Both the position numbers and the translations under genes were made by a program. 64,000 nucleotides of DNA from Sulfodiicoccus acidiphilus. Lineage in GTDB: Archaea > Thermoproteota > Thermoprotei_A > Sulfolobales > Sulfolobaceae. The stretch lies in NCBI RefSeq assembly GCF_003967175.1, contig NZ_AP018553.1:1240001-1304000 (forward strand), given 5' to 3'. This document shows, piece after piece, positions 1 to 8,281 of this stretch (position 1 is the stretch's first letter; each line of letters starts with the position of its first letter). Below the pieces are notes generated by a model. That model had not been told where the DNA came from and searched no databases. It saw nothing but the letters and a program-made list of their open reading frames with translations.

Positions 1-1279
1 GTTCCTGTGCTCTGAGAATAACGTTTGGTAATGTCCTACTCACCTCCTCAGCAGTGACGTTCCTTGAGAACCACTTGACGTAAGGGAGCAACAGGCTTCT
101 ACCCTGGGATAGTGTAATCTGGTCCTTCACTGTAGAGACCCTCGTCTTCAGGAGAGAAGGACAGATCAATACGATTGCTAAAATGGAGATTAACGCAATA
201 GAATAGACCCTAGGGCTCACTACACTGGCCTCGAGGCCAGCTAGGAGGAGGGCACCATCTACTCCTCCCTTGAATGTGGAGCCTACGGCTGCGAAGAAAG
301 GGTTCTTCGCGCCTCTCATTAAGGAAGTCAAGTATCCTAGGCACAGCTTGCTTATCAATATCACAGCTATCAATTCTAACAAAGGAAGAACGAAGTTCGC
401 CACCAACTCAAGGCTAATGGAGAGTCCGAGACCTCCAAAGAAGAGAGGCTCGAAGAGCCCATAAGTCACCCCCCGTAATCTCTCTAGCAACTGCGGTCTC
501 TCTCCCACATACTCTGAGAGGGTGAAACCGACAAACAAGGCCACTATTGCATCGTTGAAACCCGCTATCTGGCCCGCGTAACCCAGGAGGAATACCATAG
601 CTAGTAAAAGGGCTAGTACAGCTTCCCTACTGCCTACGAACTTCTCCACATAGATCATTGCCTTGGGTATATAGTTCCTGACGACATAGAGTCCGCCCAT
701 CAGGACCCCCACCTGTGCTATCACAATTAACGGCCTATCGCCCAGGGAGATCTGGAGAGCGATAGATGACGCTACCAATCCCAATATCTCCACCAACAGA
801 GTAAAAACGAACGTTCTCACAGCGGTTCCTGTCTTGGATACTCCCAGGTCCTTCAGAGCCCTAGAAAGGGGAGCGACGCTACTCATCCCAAGCACGAACG
901 CAGAAAAAAGCAGCTCGGTTCCCCTCACTCCTAGTAGGTAGTAGAGGGCGACCAGCAAAGCTATGGAAGAGCCTGCCCAGTCTAAGGAAGCTCCAAGTAG
1001 GTAGATCCTAACGTTAGTTACGCTCTCCCTTATTCCATTCACGTCGAACTCCTCGGCTCCTGAAATGAATAACAAAAGTATCACACCCAGGTCCACGAAT
1101 AGTGCTATGTATGGTGTATTTCGTACTAACCCGAGGACAGACTTGCCTAGTATTATCCCTCCTAACACCGCCCCGACTAGCGGAGGTAGTTTCAACCTGG
1201 AGAAGACGTCCTCCATTACCTTGACCACTACGAGCAACAGACCTAAATAGAGAAGACCGAGGACCTCAGGACTCTCCAT
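1..1279 (-). CDS. Cation/proton antiporter, CPA2 (KefB/NapA-like), 3' end outside window
   Basis: Predicted integral membrane antiporter exchanging Na+ or K+ for H+. I translated the minus strand from the ATG at 1279; the frame stays open to base 1 (about 426 codons), so the C-terminus lies outside the window. The N-terminus begins MESPEVLGLLYLGLLLVVVK and runs through alternating hydrophobic segments. A GFNDAIVALFVGF segment near 540-590 and a GGVDGALLLAGL segment near 240-275 fit the ion-binding helices of the family. After the last hydrophobic segment the chain turns hydrophilic, perhaps the start of a cytosolic regulatory domain. A TATA-like ATATAT at about 1303-1310 lies 25-30 bp before the ATG, so the mRNA is probably leaderless. 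Ion specificity cannot be read. Confidence 0.85.
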   Translation of the reverse strand, partial: MESPEVLGLLYLGLLLVVVKVMEDVFSRLKLPPLVGAVLGGIILGKSVLGLVRNTPYIALFVDLGVILLLFISGAEEFDVNGIRESVTNVRIYLLGASLDWAGSSIALLVALYYLLGVRGTELLFSAFVLGMSSVAPLSRALKDLGVSKTGTAVRTFVFTLLVEILGLVASSIALQISLGDRPLIVIAQVGVLMGGLYVVRNYIPKAMIYVEKFVGSREAVLALLLAMVFLLGYAGQIAGFNDAIVALFVGFTLSEYVGERPQLLERLRGVTYGLFEPLFFGGLGLSISLELVANFVLPLLELIAVILISKLCLGYLTSLMRGAKNPFFAAVGSTFKGGVDGALLLAGLEASVVSPRVYSIALISILAIVLICPSLLKTRVSTVKDQITLSQGRSLLLPYVKWFSRNVTAEEVSRTLPNVILRAQE

Positions 1280-1369
1280 CGAATAGGTTCAATTCTAGGG
1301 ATATATGAACACTTGTCTGGCGGTCAACAGTAGCGTTCCCAAGGCTTTTAGATTTGGACAAACACAGCT

Positions 1370-3019
1370 ATGGAAGTGAAATACGACGCCGTAGTTATAG
1401 GTGCTGGTCACAACGGGCTGGTGGCAGCGTGTTACTTAGCTAAAGCTGGACTGAAGGTGGCAGTTGTGGAGAGGCGGAGCGTGCCTGGAGGAGCTGCAGT
1501 AACCGAGGAATTATGGCCAGGATACAAGGTTAGTAGGCTCTCCTACTCTTACAGCCTTTTCTCACCTAAGATAGTTGAAGATCTCAAGCTCAAAGAGAGT
1601 GGTCTAGAGGTGGTGGAGTCTGATGTCGAACTATTCGTTCCTTTCGAAGATGGAAGGTACCTGACGATCTGGAGCGATCCACGCAAGACGGTGAAGGAGA
1701 TCTCCAATTTCAGTGTTAAGGACGCCGAAGCTTACTTGAAGTTCGAAGCATACTGGAGAAAAGTGGGTTCCGCCCTAAACGATCTCATGCTCTCTCCTCC
1801 TCCCGACTTAACTCAGCTAGTTACCCTTTCTGACGCGATTTCCGATCCCATAAGGGCCGTCAAACAGTTGGGGAGTCTCCTAGATATGTCGAAGGCAGTG
1901 AGGGCCTTCGCTTCCCACTTCGACAACCCTAGGGAGGCTGTCGAGGTGACTAGGACTCTCATGTTCGCCAGCGTTCATGACTTCCTCTCAGAGTACTTCG
2001 AGACGGAGGAGGTTAAGGCGGCATTCGTTCCTCGAGGCCTGATAGGAACAATGGTAGGTCCGAGGACCCCTGGAAGCGCTTATGTCCTTGCACACCACAT
2101 GATGGGTGAGTCCACTGGGAGAGCAAGCAGCTGGGGTTACCTGAAGGGAGGTATGGGTGGACTGAGTTGGGCATTAACTAAGAGAGCACGGTCACTCGGT
2201 GCTCAAGTGTACCTAGGAGTAGAGGTTGAGGAAATACTAGTCTCTGACGGAAAGGTTAGAGGTGTTAGACTCGGAGATGGTAGGACCTTTGAAGCATCTG
2301 TGGTGCTGTCTAACGCCTCGCCTAAGCACACTATCAAGCTGATCGGGAGGGACAAAGTGGACCAAGACTATGTCAGGGCTGTCGATAGACTCAAGGACCA
2401 AGGATGTGTACTCAAGTTTAACGCGGCCATCTCAGAACTGCCAGACTACAAAGCCTTGCCAGGGAAGGGTGTCGGACCTCAGCACAGGGGAATAACTAGC
2501 ATAGGACCTTCGGAGGACTATGCTGAAAGAGCTTTCGACGACGCTAAGTACGGAAGGTTCTCTAGGGAGCCTGTACTTAGAGTGGTTCACCACTCAGTTC
2601 ACGATCCAACTATGGCCCCTCCAGGGAAACACACGATTTCCATTTTCGCCCTATACTTCCCATATGATTTGAAGGAGGGAGACTGGGACTCCCTCAGAGA
2701 TCAGGCTGCTGACGCTGTTATAGACGCCCTCTCCAACTTCGCCCCCAACTTCAGGGGCTCACTCCTCCAGAGGGATGTCCTAACACCTCTCGACTTGGAG
2801 AGGGAGTTTATGCTCCCCAAAGGGAACATATTTCACGCCGAAATAACGCCTGATCAGATGTTCTCATTTAGACCTGTTATAGGTTGGAGTAGCTACAGGA
2901 CGCCCATAAATGGGTTGTACTTGTGTGGCTCTGCAACTCACCCTGGAGGGGGAGTGACTGGAGCCCCAGGTCACAATGCCGCCTTCACGGTGTTGCGGGA
3001 CTTGGGCCTGACTCGCTGA
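1370..3019 (+). CDS. FAD-dependent oxidoreductase, CrtI/PYROXD2 family
   Basis: Flavoprotein of the phytoene-desaturase superfamily (549 aa). The N-terminus has a dinucleotide-binding fold with GAGHNG (residues 11-16) after a hydrophobic strand and the acidic end of strand 2 (VVERR). The C-terminus has the superfamily signature NGLYLCGSATHPGGG, which closes the FAD site. Length and the GGAAVTEE segment fit the PYROXD2-like branch better than true carotenoid desaturases, and no other carotenoid gene is next to it, so the substrate is open. A TATA-like CTTTTAGATTT lies about 25 bp before the ATG (leaderless). Its last 35 bp overlap the convergent aminotransferase gene. Confidence 0.85.
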   Translation: MEVKYDAVVIGAGHNGLVAACYLAKAGLKVAVVERRSVPGGAAVTEELWPGYKVSRLSYSYSLFSPKIVEDLKLKESGLEVVESDVELFVPFEDGRYLTIWSDPRKTVKEISNFSVKDAEAYLKFEAYWRKVGSALNDLMLSPPPDLTQLVTLSDAISDPIRAVKQLGSLLDMSKAVRAFASHFDNPREAVEVTRTLMFASVHDFLSEYFETEEVKAAFVPRGLIGTMVGPRTPGSAYVLAHHMMGESTGRASSWGYLKGGMGGLSWALTKRARSLGAQVYLGVEVEEILVSDGKVRGVRLGDGRTFEASVVLSNASPKHTIKLIGRDKVDQDYVRAVDRLKDQGCVLKFNAAISELPDYKALPGKGVGPQHRGITSIGPSEDYAERAFDDAKYGRFSREPVLRVVHHSVHDPTMAPPGKHTISIFALYFPYDLKEGDWDSLRDQAADAVIDALSNFAPNFRGSLLQRDVLTPLDLEREFMLPKGNIFHAEITPDQMFSFRPVIGWSSYRTPINGLYLCGSATHPGGGVTGAPGHNAAFTVLRDLGLTR

Positions 3020-4333
3020 GGACCTCTCTCAGGGCAGAAGCAAAGGCATCTAGCCCTCTATCCAGCAACCCTTCAGGGGTGGTGAGAGGAGCCATGAACC
3101 TCAGTACGTTACTATGAATTCCGCACTTGTACATCAGTACGCCCCTCTTCAGGAGCGCCCCTATCATTGCAACTGTTCCCTCCGGCCACGGCCTCTTCTC
3201 GTCTCTAACGAGCTCGAAGCCAATCATGAATCCCTTTCCTCTAACATCCATTTTTCCGTCCGCTACCTCCTCATTTATCTCCTGGAACCTAGTCCTTAGT
3301 CTCTCTCCGACCGTTCTGACTCTCTCGAGGAGCTCCTCCGTTAATCCATCCAACACCGCTTTACCTGCTGCGAGGCCTAGGGGGTTGCCCCTGTAGGTTC
3401 CTAAATGAAAGGCCCTAGGTAGCTCTACTAGATCCTTCCTGTAAGCCACAAGGGACATGGGTATTCCAGATCCTATGGCCTTCGACGCACACATGATGTC
3501 AGGAGTTATGTTCTCCCACTGATGTGCCCAGACCTTTCCAGTTCTGCCCACACCGGTCTGAACTTCGTCAACTATCATCACTAAGTCCCACCTGTCCGCG
3601 ATCTCCCTAAGCCCCCGTAGAAAACCCTCTGGAGGTACGACGTAGCCCCCTTCTCCTAGGATCGGCTCCACCATTATAGCCGCAACATCGTCGATGTTCA
3701 AACGGACGGCCTCGGCTACGGCCTCCAAGGTGTGGTTCAGGCAGTCCTGATGATCACATCTGAAAGTATAAGGGTAGGGGACTCTCACTACCATATCGTC
3801 ATAAAATTGAGTGAACCTCTTGTACTCGCTCTCGAAAGTGAGGCCTAAAGTCCCCGCCGTTATCCCATGATACGCCCCCTCGAAGGCTATAACTTTCCTC
3901 CTTCTAGTCTTCCATCGGGCTACCTTCACGGCCGCCTCACAAGCGTCAGCACCAGTTGTAGTGAAGAGCACCTTAGGATCGAATGAAAGTGTCTCCTTGA
4001 ACTTCTTCAGGAACTCCACCCTGACTTCCGTAGGAACCTCTAGCGCGTGCCAGACAGAGTCCAATTGCCTCTCCACGGCCCTCCTCACAAGCGGGTTGTT
4101 GTGACCCAAGTTCATTACGGCTATCCCTGCCACCCAGTCTAAGAAGACGTTGCCGTCTACATCGACGATCGTTGATCCCTTCGCCTCCTTTATGGCGATC
4201 CTGAAGTACTTCGGATAATTCAGAGCAGTGGTCTCCATTTCCTCCTGAAGTCCGAGGATTTCTTTAGACTTGGGCCCGGGGGAGGAACTACTATCTTTGG
4301 AGCGTCTTTTACGCTTCCGTCCTCGAATGACAC
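2985..4333 (-). CDS. Class III PLP-dependent aminotransferase (GABA/ornithine type), frameshifted near its N-terminus
   Basis: Transfers an amino group from an omega-amino acid to a 2-oxoacid. The downstream frame has the fold-type I signature: the cofactor-binding TTGADACEAAVK segment, VDEVQTGVGRTG, and the PLP lysine in CASKAIGSG. The frame carrying the enzyme can be extended upstream to 4394, but its first residues are unlike the family. The expected N-terminus (SFEDGSVKDAPKIVVPPPG) is in another frame starting at GTG 4333. The two frames join perfectly if the five-G run at 4278-4282 (CCCCC on the coding strand) had six bases, giving PPPGPKSKEI. As read, the gene is broken or mis-sequenced. 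An Lrp regulator sits 50 bp upstream in the same direction and probably controls it. Confidence 0.8.
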
Positions 4334-4383
4334 AAGAAGGGGTTGATTTGGACGAGTAAAAAACCTTGAACGACTCGCTTCGC

Positions 4384-4839
4384 TTATAGTACAAGGTGGG
4401 GCGATTCCTTAATCACGTTAACCACCACCTGGGTGCTGGACCTCTCTATTTCTGGCATGGACATTATTCTCTCCAAGTACTTGTCCATGAACTCTTCCCT
4501 ATTTTTATACCTTGCCATTACTATGAAGTCTATGTCGCCCAGTACGAAGTAAACTCCCCAGACACCTGGGATTTGGGCTATCCTACTCCCTAACTCGTTA
4601 TGGTAGTTCTTACCGTACTTTGTCCTGACAAGAGTCACTACTATGTAGTCTAGGTCGAGGGAGGCAGGATTGATCGAGGCGTGGTAACCCCTAATTACTC
4701 CAATTCTCTCCAGTCGCCTCAACCTGTAGGAGATCGTCGACTTTGGAGTCCTCAGCGCTTGCGCTAGTCTATCCAGGGGATATTTGGCGTCTTCTTGAAC
4801 AGCCTTCAATATTCTTAGATCTAGTTCGTCTAGCTCCAC
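4384..4839 (-). CDS. Lrp/AsnC-family transcriptional regulator
   Basis: DNA-binding feast/famine regulator (151 aa). An N-terminal winged helix-turn-helix (LDLRILKAVQEDAKYPLDRL followed by STISYRLRRLERIGVIRGY) leads into a RAM effector domain with the usual alternating strands (VWGVYFVLGDIDFIVMA). The start is GTG at 4839, chosen because the helix-turn-helix begins at once. A TATA-like TTTATT lies upstream on the minus strand, and a short palindrome sits just before the start. It is co-directional with the aminotransferase, a common arrangement in which Lrp proteins sense the amino acid metabolised by the neighbour; the effector is inferred, not seen. Confidence 0.9.
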   Translation of the reverse strand: MELDELDLRILKAVQEDAKYPLDRLAQALRTPKSTISYRLRRLERIGVIRGYHASINPASLDLDYIVVTLVRTKYGKNYHNELGSRIAQIPGVWGVYFVLGDIDFIVMARYKNREEFMDKYLERIMSMPEIERSSTQVVVNVIKESPHLVL

Positions 4840-4847
4840 GTGATCAA

Positions 4848-4858
4848 TTGGACACCAA
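4848..4858. promoter_or_regulatory. Candidate Lrp operator palindrome
   Basis: TTGGACACCAA is a perfect inverted repeat (TTGG/CCAA, 3-bp spacer) lying between the TATA-like element and the GTG start of the Lrp gene. Lrp-family proteins commonly autoregulate by binding imperfect palindromes at this place. Short, so it could be chance. Confidence 0.35.
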
Positions 4859-4915
4859 CTAACAAATAAACCTTAACTGTTCTGGAAATACCTTCTAATA
4901 CGTTTCCTGTGTGAT

Positions 4916-5707
4916 ATGGCCTACAAATATAACATCGCGTGCAGGATTTCTCCAGTGCCTGTAGAGAGGGATGTGTTACTGGGTAGAGTAAGGGACGTGA
5001 TAGACCGGGCTAGAGTAGAGGGACTGACCATTAGAGTAATAGGGGGAGCTGCAGTAGCTATGTTGGCCCCTCGGGGCGTAAACCTTTATCCAAGGAGCTA
5101 CAAAGACGCTGACTACTTCGGACTGTCCAGCGAGAGCGGGAGACTCTCAAAGTTCCTCGAATCTCTAGGTATGATTCCCAACAGGAGGTTCAACGCATTA
5201 AGGGGAGGAACTAGGCTCATGTTCTACGACCCCTCCCTTGAGGCAACGGTGGATGTGTTCCTTGACGAGTTCGTAATGTGCCACAAACTTTCCTTGAAGC
5301 CAAGACTCAAGATTATGGATTACACTGTTGCGCCTTCCGACCTGCTTCTAACTAAGTTGCAAATAGTGAAAATGACTCCAAACGACGTAAAGGATGTAAT
5401 GGCTCTTCTTCACGACCTTGAGCCTGGGACCTCAGACAGTTACTCCACCTTCGACGTGAACTACATTATTAGACTGCTCAGCGACGACTGGGGTTTCTAC
5501 ACCACTGTAACTGATAACCTCAACACACTCATTTCTGTGTTTAAATCAGTTCAGGACGGTGAGCTCTTGATATCTCGAGCAGACTCGTTGTTAAAGTCCT
5601 TGGAGGGATCTCCCAAGACTGTGAAGTGGAAGCTTAGAGCTAAGGTGGGAAGGAGAACCAAGTGGTACGAGGAACCTGAGGAGGTAGCCGAGTTCAAGCC
5701 GTCATAG
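4916..5707 (+). CDS. Nucleotidyltransferase-fold protein, function unknown
   Basis: Cytosolic 263-aa protein. Residues about 35-80 read IRVIGGAAVAMLAP then YPRSYKDADYFG, which resembles the GG...hDhDhh core of the polymerase-beta-like nucleotidyltransferase fold (the family that includes AbiEii-type and aminoglycoside nucleotidyltransferases). A later acidic position in EATVDVFLDE could complete a metal site. The middle part (SDLLLTKLQIVKMTPNDVKD) matches the helix seen after the catalytic domain in such proteins. It stands alone, divergent from the Lrp gene. No partner with an antitoxin-like look adjoins it, so a toxin role is only a possibility. Confidence 0.55.
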   Translation: MAYKYNIACRISPVPVERDVLLGRVRDVIDRARVEGLTIRVIGGAAVAMLAPRGVNLYPRSYKDADYFGLSSESGRLSKFLESLGMIPNRRFNALRGGTRLMFYDPSLEATVDVFLDEFVMCHKLSLKPRLKIMDYTVAPSDLLLTKLQIVKMTPNDVKDVMALLHDLEPGTSDSYSTFDVNYIIRLLSDDWGFYTTVTDNLNTLISVFKSVQDGELLISRADSLLKSLEGSPKTVKWKLRAKVGRRTKWYEEPEEVAEFKPS

Positions 5708-5716
5708 TGAACACGC

Positions 5717-6946
5717 CTAAGGGTTTAGCTTATAAACATGATTCGTTTTCTCCACACGTAACTCCGTGAGGTTGTCAATGGAGAGTGGGCTTTGTATTTC
5801 GGGAAAATGTCCTTCACTGCCGTTGTCAGCAGTTTCCGATAAGCCATAAAGTTCATATCGTTTGATGTCATTTGACAGTTCTAGCCCTCTCAATGCTATT
5901 AAGTAAGCTGAGGCTGTATGTCTATCAAATCCCTTCTCCCTCATCACCTTATCATGCTCTTCAGAGTTGGTAGTACCCTTAGGGTTAACTAACACAACGT
6001 TAAAGCCTAACCTCAACGATTTAATAACACCATGAATTAGTAACTGCTTTTTAGCAAAACGCGAAATTTTCCTATCACCACTCCTACTCTTAGTAAACTC
6101 CCTCTTCTTCACTAGGAATAAATCCTCAAAAACAACGTAATCAACACCAATCCTTGAGATGAACTCCAGGGTATCACTTAAAGCGTTCGATCTTAAAGCT
6201 TTAGCCTTCTCCTTAGGAAAACCTGGTCTGGTAACATCTGGATACCAAAAAGTCTTAGTAGTAACGACAGTACCGTCCTTATTAACGACAACAACGTTCA
6301 GCCTATCACTGTTTAAATCAAAACCGGCAACCGAACCATAACCTGCAAGTTTTGGTGAAGAGAGATGCTTCAAGTACAACCAAAGTGGTACTTGAAGGTG
6401 GATCATCGGTTTTTCCTTAAAACTAACGACAGCACCGTAACCCTCCTCCTTCCTTTGGGATAACTCCTCCAACTCACGAAGCAAGGGTAAATGCTCCTCA
6501 CCGAAATATGCGTTCCCACGAACCCACTTACCCCAAGGGTCTTTAACCCTAACTTCAACGTGATCCTCCAAAACGTGGAATTTAATGTTCCTATTACCCT
6601 CATCACTTTTATTCCCCCTACTGGCAAACCAGAACTTCCTTACCCTTACATGGATTATCTCACCTTTCTCGTCCTCCCTATCCAGCAGAACGTTAATAAT
6701 TGTCTTAGCTTGCTTTAAAGCTGTTTCAAGGTAAACGTAATTCGGTAAAACGTCGTAAAACTCCTTAGTCAACTCCTCGATGCCCTTCCCGTCAAACAAA
6801 GGTCTAATAGCGCTCTTAACGACTTGCGAGTAAGCTCTAGCGATCCTAACAACCCTCTCCTTTTCGTTAAAAATTGCCTCACCGTTTATAGTTACGAATT
6901 GGAAGTTATCAATTGCTTCCTTAGAAGCGATCAACTTACTCCTCAT
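5717..6946 (-). CDS. TnpB-like (IS605 OrfB-related) RuvC-fold protein without zinc ribbon
   Basis: Protein of about 409 aa from the ATG at 6946 (an in-frame ATG at 6964 would add six residues). It carries a complete-looking RuvC triad: Asp in AGFDLNSDRLNVVVV (about residue 210), Glu in VDYVVFEDLFLV (about 274) and Asp in GFDRHTASAYLIALRG (about 341). The CxxC...CxxC zinc ribbon that TnpB normally has between the last two catalytic residues is absent; the space holds NPKGTTNSEEHDK. The N-terminal half (about 200 aa) is the expected place for RNA/target recognition. The start overlaps the stop of the small broken gene upstream. Base composition is visibly more AT-rich than the flanks. No TnpA and no obvious element end just 3' of it: only 9 bp separate its stop from the previous convergent gene. 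Whether it is an active nuclease or a domesticated derivative is open. Confidence 0.75.
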   Translation of the reverse strand: MRSKLIASKEAIDNFQFVTINGEAIFNEKERVVRIARAYSQVVKSAIRPLFDGKGIEELTKEFYDVLPNYVYLETALKQAKTIINVLLDREDEKGEIIHVRVRKFWFASRGNKSDEGNRNIKFHVLEDHVEVRVKDPWGKWVRGNAYFGEEHLPLLRELEELSQRKEEGYGAVVSFKEKPMIHLQVPLWLYLKHLSSPKLAGYGSVAGFDLNSDRLNVVVVNKDGTVVTTKTFWYPDVTRPGFPKEKAKALRSNALSDTLEFISRIGVDYVVFEDLFLVKKREFTKSRSGDRKISRFAKKQLLIHGVIKSLRLGFNVVLVNPKGTTNSEEHDKVMREKGFDRHTASAYLIALRGLELSNDIKRYELYGLSETADNGSEGHFPEIQSPLSIDNLTELRVEKTNHVYKLNP

Positions 6947-7099
6947 CGTCTGGTAGGATGGCAATCACTATCACCTCCTTGCCGTATAATTTCTCTCCCC
7001 TATCCCTAAGTTTCGAGGGTATTGTTATACCGTCCTTTTATTCCCGTACTTATCTGTACCGTAACTTGAGACGGTAGACCTGAAAACTATTTGCTCCAT
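6936..7099 (-). pseudogene. Small tnpB-associated protein gene (DUF2080/AbrB-like), one-base frameshift
   Basis: From ATG 7099 the minus strand encodes MEQIVFRSTVSSYGTDKYG then NKRTV and stops at TAA. Shifting one base gives ITIPSKLRDRGEKLYGKEVI and then VIAILPDDEE, ending in TAA at 6936-6938, overlapping the TnpB-like start. Joined, the two parts form a compact protein of about 53 residues of the swapped-hairpin sort that often precedes orfB-type genes in archaeal insertion elements; the family name is from memory. One missing base near 7030 explains the break, and it is not in a homopolymer, so real decay is plausible. Confidence 0.55.
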
Positions 7100-7100
7100 A

Positions 7101-7131
7101 AGAATGTTAAAAACATTAAAATTTATAAACT
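7101..7131. promoter_or_regulatory. Shared palindromic TATA box between tnpB locus and candidate RNA
   Basis: TTTATAAA at 7122-7129 is a perfect palindrome, so it reads as a TATA box both ways. It lies about 26 bp from the minus-strand ATG at 7099 and about 26 bp from 7151, where a structured plus-strand segment begins. AATGTTAAAAACATT at 7103-7117 is a further inverted repeat next to it and may be a regulator site. The spacing fits Sulfolobales leaderless promoters. Confidence 0.5.
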
Positions 7132-7150
7132 TTCATGCTAACATTAAATT

Positions 7151-7410
7151 AGAGGGTGCCACAATGAAGTCGATGAGCAATGTGAGGTGGAGGAAGGCAC
7201 CCAATGAAACTCCCTGTGTCCTCGAAGGGAGTGGTTTGACTACCGCTCCCGTAGACGGCACGGGGAGGAAAACAAGGGGAATGAGGACGAGGGTTGATAT
7301 GAAATATCATGAAACCCTAAGAAAGTCCGACCCCTACAAAACCAAACCTCCAGTGAACTCGACCTTAATGGAGGTCTATGGAGACCCTTTCCTAGGTGTG
7401 TGGAGACTGA
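7151..7410 (+). ncRNA. Candidate structured RNA (omega-RNA-like), divergent from the TnpB-like gene
   Basis: No convincing protein is seen, but the segment is packed with perfect inverted repeats. They are GGGTGCC 7154-7160 with GGCACCC 7196-7202; ACTCCCT 7209-7215 with AGGGAGT 7226-7232; and, competing with the latter, GGGAGTGG 7227-7234 with CCGCTCCC 7243-7250. Further on come AGGGTT 7290-7295 with AACCCT 7313-7318, enclosing GATAT/ATATC; CCTCCA 7347-7352 with TGGAGG 7369-7374; and GGTCT/AGACC 7373-7386. A TATA box lies about 26 bp before the first stem. The tail CGGGGAGGAA at 7261-7270 is identical to the tail of the right-end-like hairpin at 50202-50211. A 103-aa frame across it has no recognisable domain. 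RNA ends are not defined by sequence alone. Confidence 0.45.
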
Positions 7411-7505
7411 ACTGAGGTCCTTCTGAGTTGTTCAGTATACGGGAGGAGGAAGATTTATAACCTAGAGGATGAAAAGCGATCTAAAAATACGTGAGCTAGA
7501 TTCGA

Positions 7506-7937
7506 ATGGAGGAAAAAGTAAGTAATCTAAAACCCGGCATGGAGAACATAGCCGTGAAGGGTAGGGTTCTTGAAGCCGGGGAGCAAAGGGTAATAAACAC
7601 GAAGAACGGCCCTAGGACTCTAAGCGAGGCCGTAATAGGTGACGAAACGGGCAGGGTCAAGGTGACCCTGTGGGGAAACCATGCGGGGAGTATAAAGGAA
7701 GGGCAGGTAGTGAGAATCGAGAACGCTTGGACTACGGCCTTTAGAGGCCAGATCCAAGTTAACGCAGGTAGCCGAACCAAGATAACGGAGGCAGGCGATA
7801 ACGAGGCGCCAGAGGCCTCCGAGATACCGGAGGATATGCCCACCGCCCCCGAGGATTACAGGCCTCCTCAGCGGAACAGAAGGTTCGGAGGCGGAGGCCG
7901 CAGATTCTCGAGAGGCGGTAGGGGCGAGGAGGAGTGA
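7506..7937 (+). CDS. ssb: Single-stranded DNA-binding protein, OB fold
   Basis: Crenarchaeal SSB of 143 aa, the usual size. One OB fold (about residues 5-110) with the family stretch [19 protein letters not shown] and [17 protein letters not shown], then an acidic and Arg/Gly-rich tail ([16 protein letters not shown]) for protein contacts. It coats ssDNA in replication and repair as a monomer-type SSB. TATA-like ATTTATAA at about 7453-7460, with the ATG roughly 45 bp on, so a short leader is expected. The stop overlaps the next start by 4 bp (GTGA), giving a two-gene operon. Confidence 0.93.
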   Translation: MEEKVSNLKPGMENIAVKGRVLEAGEQRVINTKNGPRTLSEAVIGDETGRVKVTLWGNHAGSIKEGQVVRIENAWTTAFRGQIQVNAGSRTKITEAGDNEAPEASEIPEDMPTAPEDYRPPQRNRRFGGGGRRFSRGGRGEEE

Positions 7938-8221
7938 ACTACGAAGAGATAAAGGATGTCAAGCCCCGACAGGTTGGGGAGCTCGTGGACAGGAGTGAGG
8001 ATGGAGAGAACTACGTCATTAAGGTGGAGGAGGACAAGGTTTACGAGGTAGCCCCGATAGCGTACTATGTGTGGAGTCTGTGCGATGGTAATAGCACGGT
8101 AGACGAGATAATTACCAAGATAAGCAGTGAGGCCGAGCTCTCCCAAGACCAAGTGAGGGATCCAGTGGTAATGGTGATATCCGAGCTCGCCAACGCCTCG
8201 TTGGTGTCCTTCGGATATTAA
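7934..8221 (+). CDS. PqqD-like small protein
   Basis: 95-aa cytosolic protein, GTG start inside the ssb stop. The pattern fits the PqqD/RRE winged-helix fold: [11 protein letters not shown], then [20 protein letters not shown], the [17 protein letters not shown] helix and a C-terminal amphipathic helix. In RiPP pathways such domains bind leader peptides, but no radical SAM maturase or precursor is nearby, so the link to peptide modification is weak here. Translational coupling to ssb suggests a role around DNA metabolism or merely shared expression. Confidence 0.65.
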   Translation: MNYEEIKDVKPRQVGELVDRSEDGENYVIKVEEDKVYEVAPIAYYVWSLCDGNSTVDEIITKISSEAELSQDQVRDPVVMVISELANASLVSFGY

Positions 8222-8281
8222 ATCAAAAAAGGTAAGTAGTCGTCACGTAAGTTATATATTTTTTGAGGCTAAACCTACTGC

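Noticed and set aside
6403-6627. Minus-strand 74-codon frame within the TnpB-like gene
   Set aside because: Out-of-frame shadow without motifs.
7104-7415. 103-codon plus-strand frame upstream of ssb as a protein gene
   Set aside because: No domain or credible composition, and stems crossing the frame point to RNA structure instead; kept as a candidate RNA.
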